Counted from the first letter of the stretch, positions 50,643-59,502 are shown. The stretch is DNA of 64,000 bases from Flavobacteriales bacterium (GCA_016710685.1 JADJVC010000002.1:1090579-1154578); one strand, 5' to 3'. Translations and numbers: made by a program. The notes: a model not told the origin generated them from the letters alone.

Positions 50643-51269
50643 TCAATGGTCCTTTGGCAGGAGTGATCGTCGTGGAAATACATCCGTGGTCGCGGGATCC
50701 TTCAGCCATGAAATGCTCTTGAGAACAGCGACGTTCAATAGGATACCGAGCGGTAAGCCGATGGCCCAGTCCGAAGTGCTAGCCAGCTGTTCACTGTAAA
50801 GGACGTGGAAAAAGAAGAACGCGATGGGAACGAAGAAGAGCCAGCAGGTTGCCATGCCCGCATTATACACGCTACGCCCTTTGATGTTGAAGAGGAAGGT
50901 ATGCGCCACCACATTGCCCAAGGAGATCAGGACGGTGGCGATACCGAGCCACAAGGCACGTTCGGCGAACAAAGCGGCGAGTAAATAGGTGCACCACCCA
51001 AGCCCCGTGTTAATGACCATGGCACTGCGCATGTTCAGCGGGTAGCGGTCTGGGCGGTCGCTCTTGAACATCACTGAATTGATCATGCCCGGGAAAGTGC
51101 CGGGAATGCGGTATTCCTCCATCTGGTGCAGGCACAGCGAAGCAAAACTGAGCCAAAGGACGGTTTGGTAGGCGCTGAGACCTGGGTGCAGAAGGAGCAC
51201 GAGAAGTAGTGTGATCGCGGCCAGCATGCTCCCCAGATCGAACCAGTGTCTTTTCAGCAGCCCCAGCAT
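50643..51269 (-). CDS. HXXEE domain membrane protein
   Basis: 208 residues, six predicted helices. The family signature HQMEE (H48, E51, E52) sits at the end of helix 2, followed by RIPGTFPGMIN and, further on, VVAHTFLFN with a second conserved histidine. These would line a membrane metal or catalytic site. The family is uncharacterised. It lies 61 bp upstream of the MFS gene on the same strand. Confidence 0.85.
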   Translation of the reverse strand: MLGLLKRHWFDLGSMLAAITLLLVLLLHPGLSAYQTVLWLSFASLCLHQMEEYRIPGTFPGMINSVMFKSDRPDRYPLNMRSAMVINTGLGWCTYLLAALFAERALWLGIATVLISLGNVVAHTFLFNIKGRSVYNAGMATCWLFFVPIAFFFFHVLYSEQLASTSDWAIGLPLGILLNVAVLKSISWLKDPATTDVFPRRSLLPKDH

Positions 51270-51276
51270 AAGAGCG

Positions 51277-51284
51277 CGAAAATA
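51277..51284 (-). promoter_or_regulatory. -7 box TATTTTCG, 7 nt ahead of the HXXEE start
   Basis: Reverse-strand TATTTTCG, then seven bases, then ATG at 51269. It fits TAnnTTYG, and transcription would start at or next to the ATG. Confidence 0.45.
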
Positions 51285-51353
51285 TCAACGCTTCATTCTT
51301 TCGCCAGAGTTGATCACTTTCGCGTTCATGATCCTACCCGACCTTCGCGCACC

Positions 51354-51641
51354 ATGAACGATCTGGAACTGGTGCGCCGCTTGCGCCGCCTGCGACGTAC
51401 CTTGCTGATGCTCGAAACGGAGCTGCGCCTGAACCATATTGACCTAAAGCTGGTTGAGGAGATCGAGGAGCGCTTGGAACATGGCATAGCGACCGACCCG
51501 CGCTCTGCGGACCTACGCACACTGGTGGATGCCCTGCGTGAAAGCACCATGACGCCCCGGAAAGAACTCATGCGCGATACCGTGCGGGCCGCGGAAAAGC
51601 TGCGCGATGCGGTGGATGCGATCGTGGACCGGATCGCGTGA
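51354..51641 (+). CDS. Small helical hypothetical protein, 95 residues
   Basis: Strongly charged, leucine-rich heptad-like sequence (LVRRLRRLRRTLLMLETELRLN, LKLVEEIEERLEHG, then RDTVRAAEKLRDAVDAIVDRI), predicted entirely helical and possibly coiled-coil. No known domain. It has a normal codon pattern and no overlap with other genes, so it is likely real. Confidence 0.6.
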   Translation: MNDLELVRRLRRLRRTLLMLETELRLNHIDLKLVEEIEERLEHGIATDPRSADLRTLVDALRESTMTPRKELMRDTVRAAEKLRDAVDAIVDRIA

Positions 51642-51747
51642 GCGGCAGCTTTTCGATCGTCCTGCTGCTGTCGTGGCCACAGGCCGTTCTGTGCTGGTTC
51701 CTGCGCGGCGGATACGCTCAGGTTGTACATTGCAAAAAAGAAACATC

Positions 51748-52578
51748 ATGAAAAAACTCTTACTCATCTCCAGTTTCGCCCTGTGGGGCACCACCTTGTT
51801 TGCACAGACAAGTAACTACGCGAATGGCAGCACGGTCGCCGATTTCACCGTTACGGACATCGAAGGCCATACCCATTCACTTTACGACATCACCTCCCAA
51901 GGGAAATATGTTGTGCTGGATTTTTTCTTTACCACTTGCGGTCCTTGCCAGATAACTGCCCCGTACTTCAACCAGTTGCACGAGACCTACGGGTGCAATT
52001 CACAAGACCTCTATTGTCTCACGATCAACAATGGTCAATCCATCGACAACAACGCGGCCGTGGCAGCTTACGAAAACACATATGGTGGAAGCTACGCGCA
52101 CTCACCTGCAATCAGCAATGAGGGTAATGGAGGGCCCGTCACCGACATATTCGGTGTAGGCGCGTTTCCCACGTACTGTTTGATCAGCCCGGACAACGTG
52201 ATGGTCGTAAACGACATGTGGCCCATTAGCAGCATGGCGAACTTCGTGGCCTTCTTCCCCGCCAACAGCGGGATAGAGCCTGCAGCTTGTTTAGTGTCCG
52301 TTTCGGAGAACTCCAATTCGAAGAGCTTTACTGCGCAACCGGTCCCTTCCACTGGAAAGGTTACCTTGGACATGTCAGGCATGGCTCCCGGCACGGCCGA
52401 CCTGAAGGTGTTCGACCTGCTTGGTCAATCGGTTCTCTCCCGCAAGGTGGTAATCACCCCCAATGGGATAGCTCGGCATGAACTGGACTTAAGCTCCCTG
52501 GCCGACGGCCAATACCTGTGCACCATGACCTTATCCAATGGCAACCGCGAGCTGCGTCGCATTGTGATCGCGCATTGA
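51748..52578 (+). CDS. Secreted TlpA/redoxin-like thioredoxin-fold protein with T9SS sorting domain
   Basis: 276 residues. The signal peptide ends at TTLFAQ. The redoxin domain (25-180) has FTVTDIEGHTHSLYDI, the active site TTCGPC (C64, C67) and the cis-proline region VGAFPTYCLI. It ends in a T9SS sorting domain (QPVPSTGKVTLDM, VFDLLGQSVLSRK, DGQYLCTMTLSNG). The pair of a thiol-redox domain and a surface-targeting tail implies disulfide chemistry outside the cell. A strong terminator follows. The start at 51748 is set by the signal peptide and the A-rich leader. Confidence 0.9.
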   Translation: MKKLLLISSFALWGTTLFAQTSNYANGSTVADFTVTDIEGHTHSLYDITSQGKYVVLDFFFTTCGPCQITAPYFNQLHETYGCNSQDLYCLTINNGQSIDNNAAVAAYENTYGGSYAHSPAISNEGNGGPVTDIFGVGAFPTYCLISPDNVMVVNDMWPISSMANFVAFFPANSGIEPAACLVSVSENSNSKSFTAQPVPSTGKVTLDMSGMAPGTADLKVFDLLGQSVLSRKVVITPNGIARHELDLSSLADGQYLCTMTLSNGNRELRRIVIAH

Positions 52579-52595
52579 TCGGCACCTCACTTCGT

Positions 52596-52628
52596 GAAAA
52601 AGCCCCTGGATGTTCCGGGGGCTTTTTT
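52596..52628 (+). terminator. Rho-independent terminator
   Basis: AAAAAGCCCC, a loop, GGGGGC and a run of six T, directly after the thioredoxin-like gene. The flank CTTCGTGAAAAAGCCC is repeated exactly at 55000-55013. Confidence 0.85.
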
Positions 52629-52728
52629 GTTTGATATGTAGATTGCAATTCAATGCGCAAATTTTTTCTCCATTTGTCGCCCATGAGAATATTTAGATCA
52701 TCTTTACATCGGTCCAAAAAAAACAACC

Positions 52729-54798
52729 ATGAAAACACATGTACGCCTTTTCACGCTCTTGGTGTTCGCGGGGTTTACCGCCGGAGCCGTTAGTGCACAA
52801 GGATTAACCGCCAAAAACGATCGCCCCCATGATAAGGGGGCTGTTCCAGCGATGACCCCGGTATTGAATCAGTTCCGGGGAGGCGGCACGCCTTCGAACG
52901 ATGCCTGCACCGGCGCAGTGGATCATGCACTTGCGGTAGGGGAAACCCTTGCACTGTCCGGCGACAACACCGGTGCCACGGATGAAAGCGGCATCGGCTT
53001 CGTTCTGGTTTACGAGCAATTCACGCTTACCACTTGTGCGGACATCACGGTGAATTATTGCGTGCCGGGTTCGGAGTTCACCAACTTCATCATCAACCTC
53101 ACTACTTCCTGCCCGGATATCCTGGCCGGTCTTATTGATGCAAGTTCAAACGATGCATGCACGGTAAGTTTTCCCGGCATGGCAGCCGGTTCCTATTACA
53201 TTCCTGTGATGGTCGACCCCGATGCCACGCCGGTGGGAGCCTACACCATCGAAGTAACGGCCTCCGCATGTGATGCGTACTGCGTCGCAAGTGCCACCGA
53301 TGCCACTTTTGAGGTGATCAACAACGTGGCCTTTGCCGGTATTAATAACCCTTCTGCCACCACCAACGGCTACGAGAATTTCACCGACATAGCAGCGAAT
53401 GTGGCTACGGGCAACTCATACCCTATCACTGTGGAAAATGCCAACGGCTATGAAACCGACCAAGTCATGGCGTGGATCGACTACGACCAAAGCCAAACCT
53501 TCGAGCCGGGCGTATTGGTTTATACTTCAGAAGCAGGTGTTGGCCCTTATACCGGCAGCATCGCCATCCCCGCCAATGCCCTCTTGGGCCAAACGCGCAT
53601 GCGCCTTCGGCTTCAAGATACTGCATACGCGAACAACTTTACTCCTTGCGGCACCCACCAGTATGGACAAGTTCAAGATTACACGGTGAACATTTCCATG
53701 GGTGGCGGAAGCACGCCCCCTAATGATGCCTGCACCGGCGCCGTGGACCATCCGCTCGCCGTTGGTGAGACCCTTTCACTCTCCGGTGACAACACCGGTG
53801 CCACGGATGAAAGCGGCATTGGCTTCGTCCTGGTTTACGAGCAATTCACCCTTACCACTTGTGCGGACATCACGGTAAATTACTGCGTGCCGGGTTCGGA
53901 GTTCACCAACTTCATCATCAACCTCACCACTTCCTGCCCGGATATCCTGGCCGGTCTTATCGATGCGAGCTCAAACGATGCATGCACGGTTAGTTTTCCC
54001 GGCATGGCAGCAGGTTCCTATTACATTCCTGTGATGGTCGACCCCGATGCTACGCCGGTGGGAGCCTACACCATCGAAGTAACGGCCTCCGCATGTGATG
54101 TGTACTGCGCCGCCAGTGCCACCGATGCCACTTTTGAGGTGATCAACAACGTGGACTTTGCCGGTATCGATAACCCTTCCGCCACCAGCAACGGCTATGA
54201 GGATTTCACGGCAATTGCCGCCGATGTTGAAACTGGCGGATCATACCCCATAACAGTGGAGAACGCGGCTGGTTACGATACCGACATGCTCATGGCGTGG
54301 ATCGATTTCGATCAGAGCCAGACCTTTGAACCGGGTGAACTGGTTTATACCTCGGAAGCGGGCGTGGGTCCTTATTCCGGCACTATCGACATCCCGTCCG
54401 ATGCTGCTTTGGGCCAGACGCGCATGCGCCTTCGCCTTCAGGATACTGCTTACGTGAACAACTTTACCGCTTGTGGGACCCACCAGTACGGGCAAGTGCA
54501 GGACTATGCGGTGAACGTTACCATGAGCATCGGAATTCCGGAAGCCGCAGCCGGTCACATCGGGGTTTACCCAAATCCCGGAACCGGTGACTTCACCGTT
54601 ATGATGCCGGAGGTTGATGGCGATGCAACGCTAGAGGTGTTGGATGTCACTGGCCGCTTGGTCCATGCCACCGTGGAACAAGCAATTGCCGGCAAGCAGG
54701 TGCAATTGAACCTGGCGGGTATACTGGCCAAAGGCAGTTACTTGCTCCGCCTTACAACCACTGATGCACGCTACACGCAGTGGGTGGTGATCAAGTAA
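52729..54798 (+). CDS. Large secreted T9SS protein with duplicated GEVED-type modules
   Basis: 689 residues. The signal peptide ends at AVSAQ. Two consecutive modules follow, each starting NDACTGAVDH and ending GTHQYGQVQDY, the GEVED-domain ending common in Bacteroidota adhesin-like proteins. The modules repeat with a 275-codon period (52897 and 53722) and are nearly identical. A T9SS type A sorting domain closes the protein (VYPNPGTGDFTVMMP, EVLDVTGRLVHATV, GSYLLRLTTTD). No catalytic motif is visible; an adhesive or structural surface role is likely. The gene is intact and is flanked by terminators. Confidence 0.9.
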   Translation: MKTHVRLFTLLVFAGFTAGAVSAQGLTAKNDRPHDKGAVPAMTPVLNQFRGGGTPSNDACTGAVDHALAVGETLALSGDNTGATDESGIGFVLVYEQFTLTTCADITVNYCVPGSEFTNFIINLTTSCPDILAGLIDASSNDACTVSFPGMAAGSYYIPVMVDPDATPVGAYTIEVTASACDAYCVASATDATFEVINNVAFAGINNPSATTNGYENFTDIAANVATGNSYPITVENANGYETDQVMAWIDYDQSQTFEPGVLVYTSEAGVGPYTGSIAIPANALLGQTRMRLRLQDTAYANNFTPCGTHQYGQVQDYTVNISMGGGSTPPNDACTGAVDHPLAVGETLSLSGDNTGATDESGIGFVLVYEQFTLTTCADITVNYCVPGSEFTNFIINLTTSCPDILAGLIDASSNDACTVSFPGMAAGSYYIPVMVDPDATPVGAYTIEVTASACDVYCAASATDATFEVINNVDFAGIDNPSATSNGYEDFTAIAADVETGGSYPITVENAAGYDTDMLMAWIDFDQSQTFEPGELVYTSEAGVGPYSGTIDIPSDAALGQTRMRLRLQDTAYVNNFTACGTHQYGQVQDYAVNVTMSIGIPEAAAGHIGVYPNPGTGDFTVMMPEVDGDATLEVLDVTGRLVHATVEQAIAGKQVQLNLAGILAKGSYLLRLTTTDARYTQWVVIK
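52897..54530 (+). repeat. In-frame tandem duplication, 825-bp period
   Basis: Two copies, 52897-53721 and 53722 to about 54530, inside the GEVED protein. Long stretches are the same at DNA level (for example GCTCAAACGATGCATGCACG-like segments near 53145 and 53970), with clustered differences in the second half of the module. Confidence 0.85.
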
Positions 54799-54815
54799 GT
54801 GTAGGGTCCACGTAT

Positions 54816-54849
54816 CAAAAAGGCCATCCGGGAACGGGTGGCCTTTTTT
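54816..54849 (+). terminator. Rho-independent terminator
   Basis: AAAAAGGCCATCCG, a short loop, CGGGTGGCCTTTTTT directly after the GEVED gene. Confidence 0.85.
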
Positions 54850-55004
54850 ACTTGGATCCGGATCCTTGGCCGGTAGTTCATGTGCTGATCAAAGTTCCGG
54901 ATGGAATGCAAGAATGCACGAGGCTCAATGGCCCTCAGCTCTTAACTCACCGGAAGTCGTGGATCGTACCGCATGAGCACGCGCATTGATCTCAAACCCT
55001 TCGT

Positions 55005-55039
55005 GAAAAAGCCCTCGGAAGTTCCGGTGGCTTTTTTTG
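55005..55039. terminator. Terminator-like hairpin, possibly bidirectional
   Basis: GAAAAAGCC, loop, GGCTTTTTTT. A on one side and T on the other allow use by the M1 peptidase gene arriving from the right as well as from the left. Its left flank duplicates that of 52596-52628. Confidence 0.75.
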
Positions 55040-55062
55040 TTTTCGTAAGGATTAGAAAAGCA

Positions 55063-56958
55063 TCACTTCCCCGCCCCCTCCTTCCAGCCCAGCAGATCAT
55101 CCAACGAACGCTGGCTAACACTGTGGTAATTCGGGCGTGCATGGCCATAGATCTTCATCGCCAAATCCTTTCCCTTTTCCGTAGTGATCAGCTCTTGGTA
55201 CAAAGGCATCAGGAATTTGCGGCGCCCCACCATGGTGAGGAATTCATCCAACTTTCCGTAGGCCTTGCCATAGTCGTTCTTCACGCATTGCTCAAGCCAC
55301 GCGGCCAAGATCTCCGAATTACCCGAGGAGGTGAAATGGAACGTGGCATCCAGGTCGTCCATCCGCTTGGCGGTCAAACCGGCGGGCAGGTGCCGCAGAA
55401 AGTGGATCCATTGGAAAGTGCCCCAGCCTTTCGTTTCGAGCCCCTTCGCCGCGCTGCCGCCCTTGAAGCGCGTTACCTGCATGTCCACTTGCTCGAAATT
55501 CGTTGAAACGGGAACGATCACATCCGTTGGAATGCCGGGCTTGAAGATCCATGTGTCGAGGTCCACTTGCACATTTTCAGGAACCAGCAGTTCCTTGTTG
55601 AAATACGCGATGAACGTGTCCGTGGTGATGCTCTGGAATGCGAAATGGTCGAAATAGCCGCGCAGGAAAGCATCGAACTTGGGCCGCCCCACCTTGCTTT
55701 CGATCAGGCGTAGCAAGGCATAGCCTTTTTCGTAAGGCACATCGGTCATACCGTCGTCCGGGTTGCGGCCGGTGAGGTCGAGATGCAGCGCACTGTCTTC
55801 CGGATGCGCACTGGTGTCGATCTGCGCGATGTTGTCCAGCAGGTCTTGGTAGCCCAGCACGCTGGTCATGTCGTTATAGTCTTTGCCATAAAGCTCTTCG
55901 GTGATGCGGTGCTCGAAGTACACGGTGAAGCCCTCGTTCAACCAGAAGTCGTTCCAAGTGGCGTTGGTCACCAGGTTGCCGCTCCAACTGTGGGCGAGTT
56001 CGTGCGCGATCAACGCGGTAAGGGAGCGGTCGCCAGCAAGGATCGTGGGCGTAGCGAAGGTGAGCCGCGGATTTTCCATGCCGCCAAATGGGAAACTCGG
56101 TGGCAACACAATTACGTCATAACGGCCCCAGCGGTAAGGCCCGTAGAGCTTTTCTGCTGCTTCCACCATCTTTTCCGTGTCGGCGAATTCCCAAGCGGCT
56201 GTGTCCACCACGCTGCGTTCAGCATACACGCCGGTTCGCGTGCCGGTGGGCTTGAAGCCGAGATCGCCCACGGCCAACGCGATCAAATAGCACGGAATGG
56301 GTTTGTCCATGGTAAAGCGGTAGGATCCGTCCGTACTGCGTTCCTGGGGATTGGTGGCACTCATTACGGCCATTAGTTCCGCTGGTACCGTAACATGTGC
56401 GTTGTAGGTAATGCGTATGCCCGGACTGTCCTGGATGGGGATCCATGTGCGGGTCAATGTGGCTTCTCCTTGTGTGAAGAGAAACGGCTTTTGCTTGTCC
56501 GCTGTTTGTGCGGGACTGAGCCAGTGCAGTGCTTTGGCATCCGCACCGGTGCTGTATGCGATGGTCACTTTGTTCATGCCGGGGGGCAGCGCCACCGCGA
56601 GCGCCCGACCCATAAAGGTGGTGTCACCCATGGTGAACTTGGCCTTGCTGCCATCGCCCAGCGTAACGCTTTCAATGTTCAGACCGTCAGTGTCGAACAC
56701 CACGCTGTCGCCACTTTGGCGCTTCAGCTCGTAGGTGGCGGTGCCTTGGATGCGCTTTTTGTCAAAGTCCACATGGATGTCGAGGTCTAAATGCGTGGCA
56801 ACGGCCTCTGCGGGCCTTGCGAAACTGTGTTTGTCCATGGCGTAGGTGGTGATCTGACGACTATTAACGACCGGTGCTTCCGTGGCCTGATCGCTGCCAC
56901 AGGCGGCAAGAAGGGCAAGTGCGAAGAATGCAGGAACGACTTGGGCTTTACGTCTCAT
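55063..56958 (-). CDS. M1-family metallopeptidase lipoprotein (aminopeptidase N / LTA4 hydrolase type)
   Basis: 631 residues. Lipoprotein signal VVPAFFALALLAAC. The N-terminal beta domain holds DLDIHVDFDKKRIQGTATY. The exopeptidase motif is GGMENPR (292-296 onward) and the zinc site is LIAHELAHSWSGN (H319, E320, H323) with the third ligand in NEGFTVYFE. The C-terminal part (TKRMDDLDATF-like helices, EILAAWLEQCV) is the helical domain of the leukotriene A4 hydrolase group. It should trim peptides at the periplasmic or outer surface. The start at 56958 is set by the lipobox distance. Confidence 0.92.
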   Translation of the reverse strand: MRRKAQVVPAFFALALLAACGSDQATEAPVVNSRQITTYAMDKHSFARPAEAVATHLDLDIHVDFDKKRIQGTATYELKRQSGDSVVFDTDGLNIESVTLGDGSKAKFTMGDTTFMGRALAVALPPGMNKVTIAYSTGADAKALHWLSPAQTADKQKPFLFTQGEATLTRTWIPIQDSPGIRITYNAHVTVPAELMAVMSATNPQERSTDGSYRFTMDKPIPCYLIALAVGDLGFKPTGTRTGVYAERSVVDTAAWEFADTEKMVEAAEKLYGPYRWGRYDVIVLPPSFPFGGMENPRLTFATPTILAGDRSLTALIAHELAHSWSGNLVTNATWNDFWLNEGFTVYFEHRITEELYGKDYNDMTSVLGYQDLLDNIAQIDTSAHPEDSALHLDLTGRNPDDGMTDVPYEKGYALLRLIESKVGRPKFDAFLRGYFDHFAFQSITTDTFIAYFNKELLVPENVQVDLDTWIFKPGIPTDVIVPVSTNFEQVDMQVTRFKGGSAAKGLETKGWGTFQWIHFLRHLPAGLTAKRMDDLDATFHFTSSGNSEILAAWLEQCVKNDYGKAYGKLDEFLTMVGRRKFLMPLYQELITTEKGKDLAMKIYGHARPNYHSVSQRSLDDLLGWKEGAGK

Positions 56959-57009
56959 TGGTAGTTTGGGTAATGCAAATGTAGAGGTGATGGAATAGCT
57001 CAAAAGACA

Positions 57010-57035
57010 AAGCCCACGGCGATTGCCGTGGGCTT
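57010..57035 (-). terminator. Hairpin after tRNA-Pro
   Basis: AAGCCCACGG-CAATCG-CCGTGGGCTT on the reverse strand, then TTGTCTTTTG, just downstream of the tRNA. Typical terminator shape. Confidence 0.7.
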
Positions 57036-57042
57036 CTCTTCG

Positions 57043-57116
57043 TCGGGGTGACTGGACTCGAACCAGCGACCCCTTGCACCCCATGCAAGTACGCTACCGG
57101 ACTGCGCTACACCCCG
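57043..57116 (-). tRNA. tRNA-Pro (anticodon GGG)
   Basis: On the reverse strand: acceptor CGGGGTG pairing with CACCCCG, D-arm GTAGCGCAGTCCGGTAGCG, anticodon stem CTTGC/GCAAG with loop ATGGGGT (anticodon GGG), variable loop, and T-arm ending in GGTTCGAGTCC. 74 nt; CCA is not encoded. All four arms fold. Confidence 0.96.
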
Positions 57117-57159
57117 AAGAGGGCGCGAATGTAACAAGTGGCCGCGGATCACCCGCACC

Positions 57160-57194
57160 AAAAAAAGAAGGACGGCCTTTCGACCGCCCTCCTC
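57160..57194 (-). terminator. Terminator of the fasciclin gene
   Basis: Reverse strand GAGGGCGGTC-GAAA-GGCCGTCCTT followed by a run of seven T (with one C). Some G-U pairs in the stem. Confidence 0.65.
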
Positions 57195-57232
57195 AAGCTG
57201 CTTGGCCGAAACCAAGCACGGGTACCACCTGA

Positions 57233-57817
57233 TCACATTTTTGGCAGCAATACGCTGTCCACCACATGGATCACCCCGTTCGATTGGTACACGTCCGCCG
57301 TGGTCACCGTGGCGTGCCCTCCATTCTCATCCCAAACTTCAAGGTTCTTCCCGTTCATTTTGAAGGTGAGCATATCGCCCTCAACGGTCTTCATGCTGGC
57401 CTTGCCATCGCCGGCCTTGATCGCGGCCATCACCGCCTTCGAATCGAACTTGCCGGGCAGCACATGGTAGGTGAGCACTTTGGTAAGCTTGTCCTTGTTC
57501 TCAGGCTTCAACAGGTTGTCTACCGTACCGGAAGGCAACGCAGCGAAAGCTTTGTTGGTTGGCGCGAATACCGTGAATGGGCCTTTGCTTTCCAGCGTTG
57601 GCACCAGACCCGCTGCCTTTACCGCCGCCACCAACGTGGTGTGGTCTTTGGAATTCACAGCGTTCTCAATGATGTTCTTGCTCGGATACATTTCCGCGCC
57701 GCCGACCATTACTGTTTTTTCCTTTTTGTCCATGGTGCCCATGTGGTCCTGTGCCGTAGCGTGCAGGGCGAGGCCCGTTGCTAAAAGCACGGTCGCAATT
57801 TTCAATGTCGCTTTCAT
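57233..57817 (-). CDS. Secreted fasciclin (FAS1) domain protein
   Basis: 194 residues. The signal peptide ends at LHATAQ. A single FAS1 domain covers about 45-194: H1-type motif GPFTVFAPTNKAFAALP, LTKVLTYHVLPGKF, and the closing ADVYQSNGVIHVVDSVLLP. FAS1 proteins mediate adhesion or surface interactions. The neighbouring sigma/anti-sigma pair (58102-59435) is of the SigK/RskA type, whose best-studied regulon in mycobacteria includes the fasciclin proteins MPT70 and MPT83. The A-rich leader (CACAAACAACACGAACG-ATG) is typical of highly expressed genes in this phylum. Confidence 0.92.
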   Translation of the reverse strand: MKATLKIATVLLATGLALHATAQDHMGTMDKKEKTVMVGGAEMYPSKNIIENAVNSKDHTTLVAAVKAAGLVPTLESKGPFTVFAPTNKAFAALPSGTVDNLLKPENKDKLTKVLTYHVLPGKFDSKAVMAAIKAGDGKASMKTVEGDMLTFKMNGKNLEVWDENGGHATVTTADVYQSNGVIHVVDSVLLPKM

Positions 57818-58101
57818 CGTTCGTGTTGTTTGTGGTTTTTGTTCCGTTACAAATCCACTTACGGCGTAAGATGATGGCTTGGATCGCATCCGGGAGATTT
57901 AGCCTTGACTCAGGCCACTTACGAAACGGCGATGACTTCAACCCGGGTCCGATGAATAATACAACTGGAGCTCGCTTGTGCACCTGATGTGCACGGGTAG
58001 TGCCGGGCAGGCCGTGTAGCCAGGAGACAGACCCGGTCAGGCCACAGCGTTTTCTGCGCATTCCGCCCTGAGCGGGCTCAACTGCACGGAATCGCAACGC
58101 T

Positions 58102-58899
58102 CTACCCCACAGGTCCAAATAGGTACAATGCAGTGAGGGTCGGCTCAGCGCTGCCTCCCATTTTCTCCAGCGTTACACCGAATGCGGTGGCATTGGGCAA
58201 CGCTTTCATTCGCTGCAACTGCGGGCCGTTGTCGGCCAGATCCAGCATGCCTGCATCCACCATTTTGCCGTCCACCTGCGCCCATAGCTGGTATTGCTGG
58301 CCTGGCGGTGGCGTGGGTAAGGAAACCACATCAATGTAGACTTCGCTCGTTTGCGGGTCCAAAAAAATGCGTGCGGCAGCTTTCGGGTCGAGCACTTGGC
58401 CGGCCAATGGCACAATGCGTTTGGCGGGATCGAACACCACGGCCATCTGGCCTTGTGCTTCCTTCAAGGAGGTTTGCTGCACCTGCAGTTGTTGCGCCAG
58501 TACCGCGCGATCGTCCTCCAAACTGCTCAAGCGTGTTCGCACGGTCCGGAGCTCATCGTAAAGCATGAAATTTCCCGCACCGCTCAGTAACAGGCCGCCG
58601 ATCGCGGCAGCGGCAAGCCAATTCATACGTGATGAGCTCTGTGTGGCACTGGTGATGGGGAGTACTTTCCCTTTTTCAGGGCCGATCGCATCCAATACGG
58701 ACTGCCTGCGGCTGGATGTTGGTTGAACGGCATGCGCCCGTGCGTGCTTTTCAAGCAATTCCTCCAAGCTGTCCAGTTCTTTGCGCACGTCCGGGTCAGT
58801 GGCCCGTGCTTGTTCCACCATGGCGCGCTCTTCACTGGTGCCATCGCCCAAGACATAGGCCTCCAAAAGGCCGGATGCTATGAGTTCCTGGGAGGTCAT
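58102..58899 (-). CDS. Membrane anti-sigma factor, RskA-like
   Basis: 265 residues. Cytoplasmic N-terminus (ELIASGLLEAYVLGDGTSEE) as in RskA-type anti-sigma domains, one membrane helix at about 94-114 (LAAAAIGGLLLSGAGNFML), a coiled-coil (RTRLSSLEDDRAVLAQQL) and a periplasmic RskA domain (VVFDPAKRIVPLAG, YQLWAQVDGKMVDAGML, AFGVTLEKMGGS). It would hold the sigma factor inactive until the periplasmic part is processed. Its start overlaps the sigma stop (ATGA), so they are coupled. Confidence 0.9.
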   Translation of the reverse strand: MTSQELIASGLLEAYVLGDGTSEERAMVEQARATDPDVRKELDSLEELLEKHARAHAVQPTSSRRQSVLDAIGPEKGKVLPITSATQSSSRMNWLAAAAIGGLLLSGAGNFMLYDELRTVRTRLSSLEDDRAVLAQQLQVQQTSLKEAQGQMAVVFDPAKRIVPLAGQVLDPKAAARIFLDPQTSEVYIDVVSLPTPPPGQQYQLWAQVDGKMVDAGMLDLADNGPQLQRMKALPNATAFGVTLEKMGGSAEPTLTALYLFGPVG

Positions 58900-59435
58900 C
58901 TGTGTTCTTTCAAGGCCTCGCGTAACTGGCTGAACGCCGCGCGGGTCCTGGACTTCACGGTCCCCAAAGGGGTGCCGGTGCGATCCGCGATCTCCTGCTG
59001 CGTCCAACCTTGGTAATAGGCCATGTCGATCACTTCACGTTGTTCCGGTGGCAACGTCCCCAGGATCTTGTCCACTCCGATGTGGTCCATCTGATCCCGC
59101 AACTCATCGCCACCGGTACGATATACGCGGGTTTCAATGGGTTGGACCTTTGCGGAGTTCCTGTATTCGGCTGAACGCACCACGTCCAAGGCGGTGTTGC
59201 GCGCTATGTTGAGCATCCAGGTGAACAACCTGCCCTTGCTCGGATCGTAGCTCGCTGATGCCCGCCAGATCTTCACGAAGGTGTCTTGTAGGACCTCTTC
59301 CGCGCGGGCGTTGTCCCGCACCACTTTCAACACCACGCCGAAGAGGGCAGCGGAATATCGGTCGTACAGTTCTGCAAAGGCGGCCTTGTCACCCCGGCAT
59401 ACGCCTTCAAATAATTCCTTTCCGGGGTCTTCCAT
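58896..59435 (-). CDS. ECF RNA polymerase sigma factor, SigK-like
   Basis: 179 residues. Region 2 is FAELYDRYSAALFGVVLKVV with RAEEVLQDTFVKIWRAS and GRLFTWMLNIARNTALD; region 4 is LPPEQREVIDMAYYQGWTQQ, then EIADRTGTPLGTVKSRTR. It directs transcription of a small regulon from an ECF-type promoter when released by the downstream anti-sigma. The start MEDPGKELF at 59435 is preferred because a TATATTTG box lies 14 nt upstream. Pairing with an RskA-type protein and a nearby FAS1 gene supports the SigK-like label. Confidence 0.93.
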   Translation of the reverse strand: MEDPGKELFEGVCRGDKAAFAELYDRYSAALFGVVLKVVRDNARAEEVLQDTFVKIWRASASYDPSKGRLFTWMLNIARNTALDVVRSAEYRNSAKVQPIETRVYRTGGDELRDQMDHIGVDKILGTLPPEQREVIDMAYYQGWTQQEIADRTGTPLGTVKSRTRAAFSQLREALKEHR

Positions 59436-59449
59436 AGGTAGGTATCCGC

Positions 59450-59457
59450 CAAATATA
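59450..59457 (-). promoter_or_regulatory. -7 box TATATTTG of the sigma gene
   Basis: Exact TAnnTTTG on the reverse strand, 14 nt before the sigma ATG at 59435. The leader would be about 7 nt. Confidence 0.5.
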
Positions 59458-59502
59458 CCCGGCGAACACCGGTTTGCGCCCAATTGTTCGTCACGGGGCT
59501 GT

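Noticed and set aside
57023..57236. Short open frames over the tRNA-Pro locus
   Set aside because: They overlap a fully folding tRNA and its terminator on both strands.
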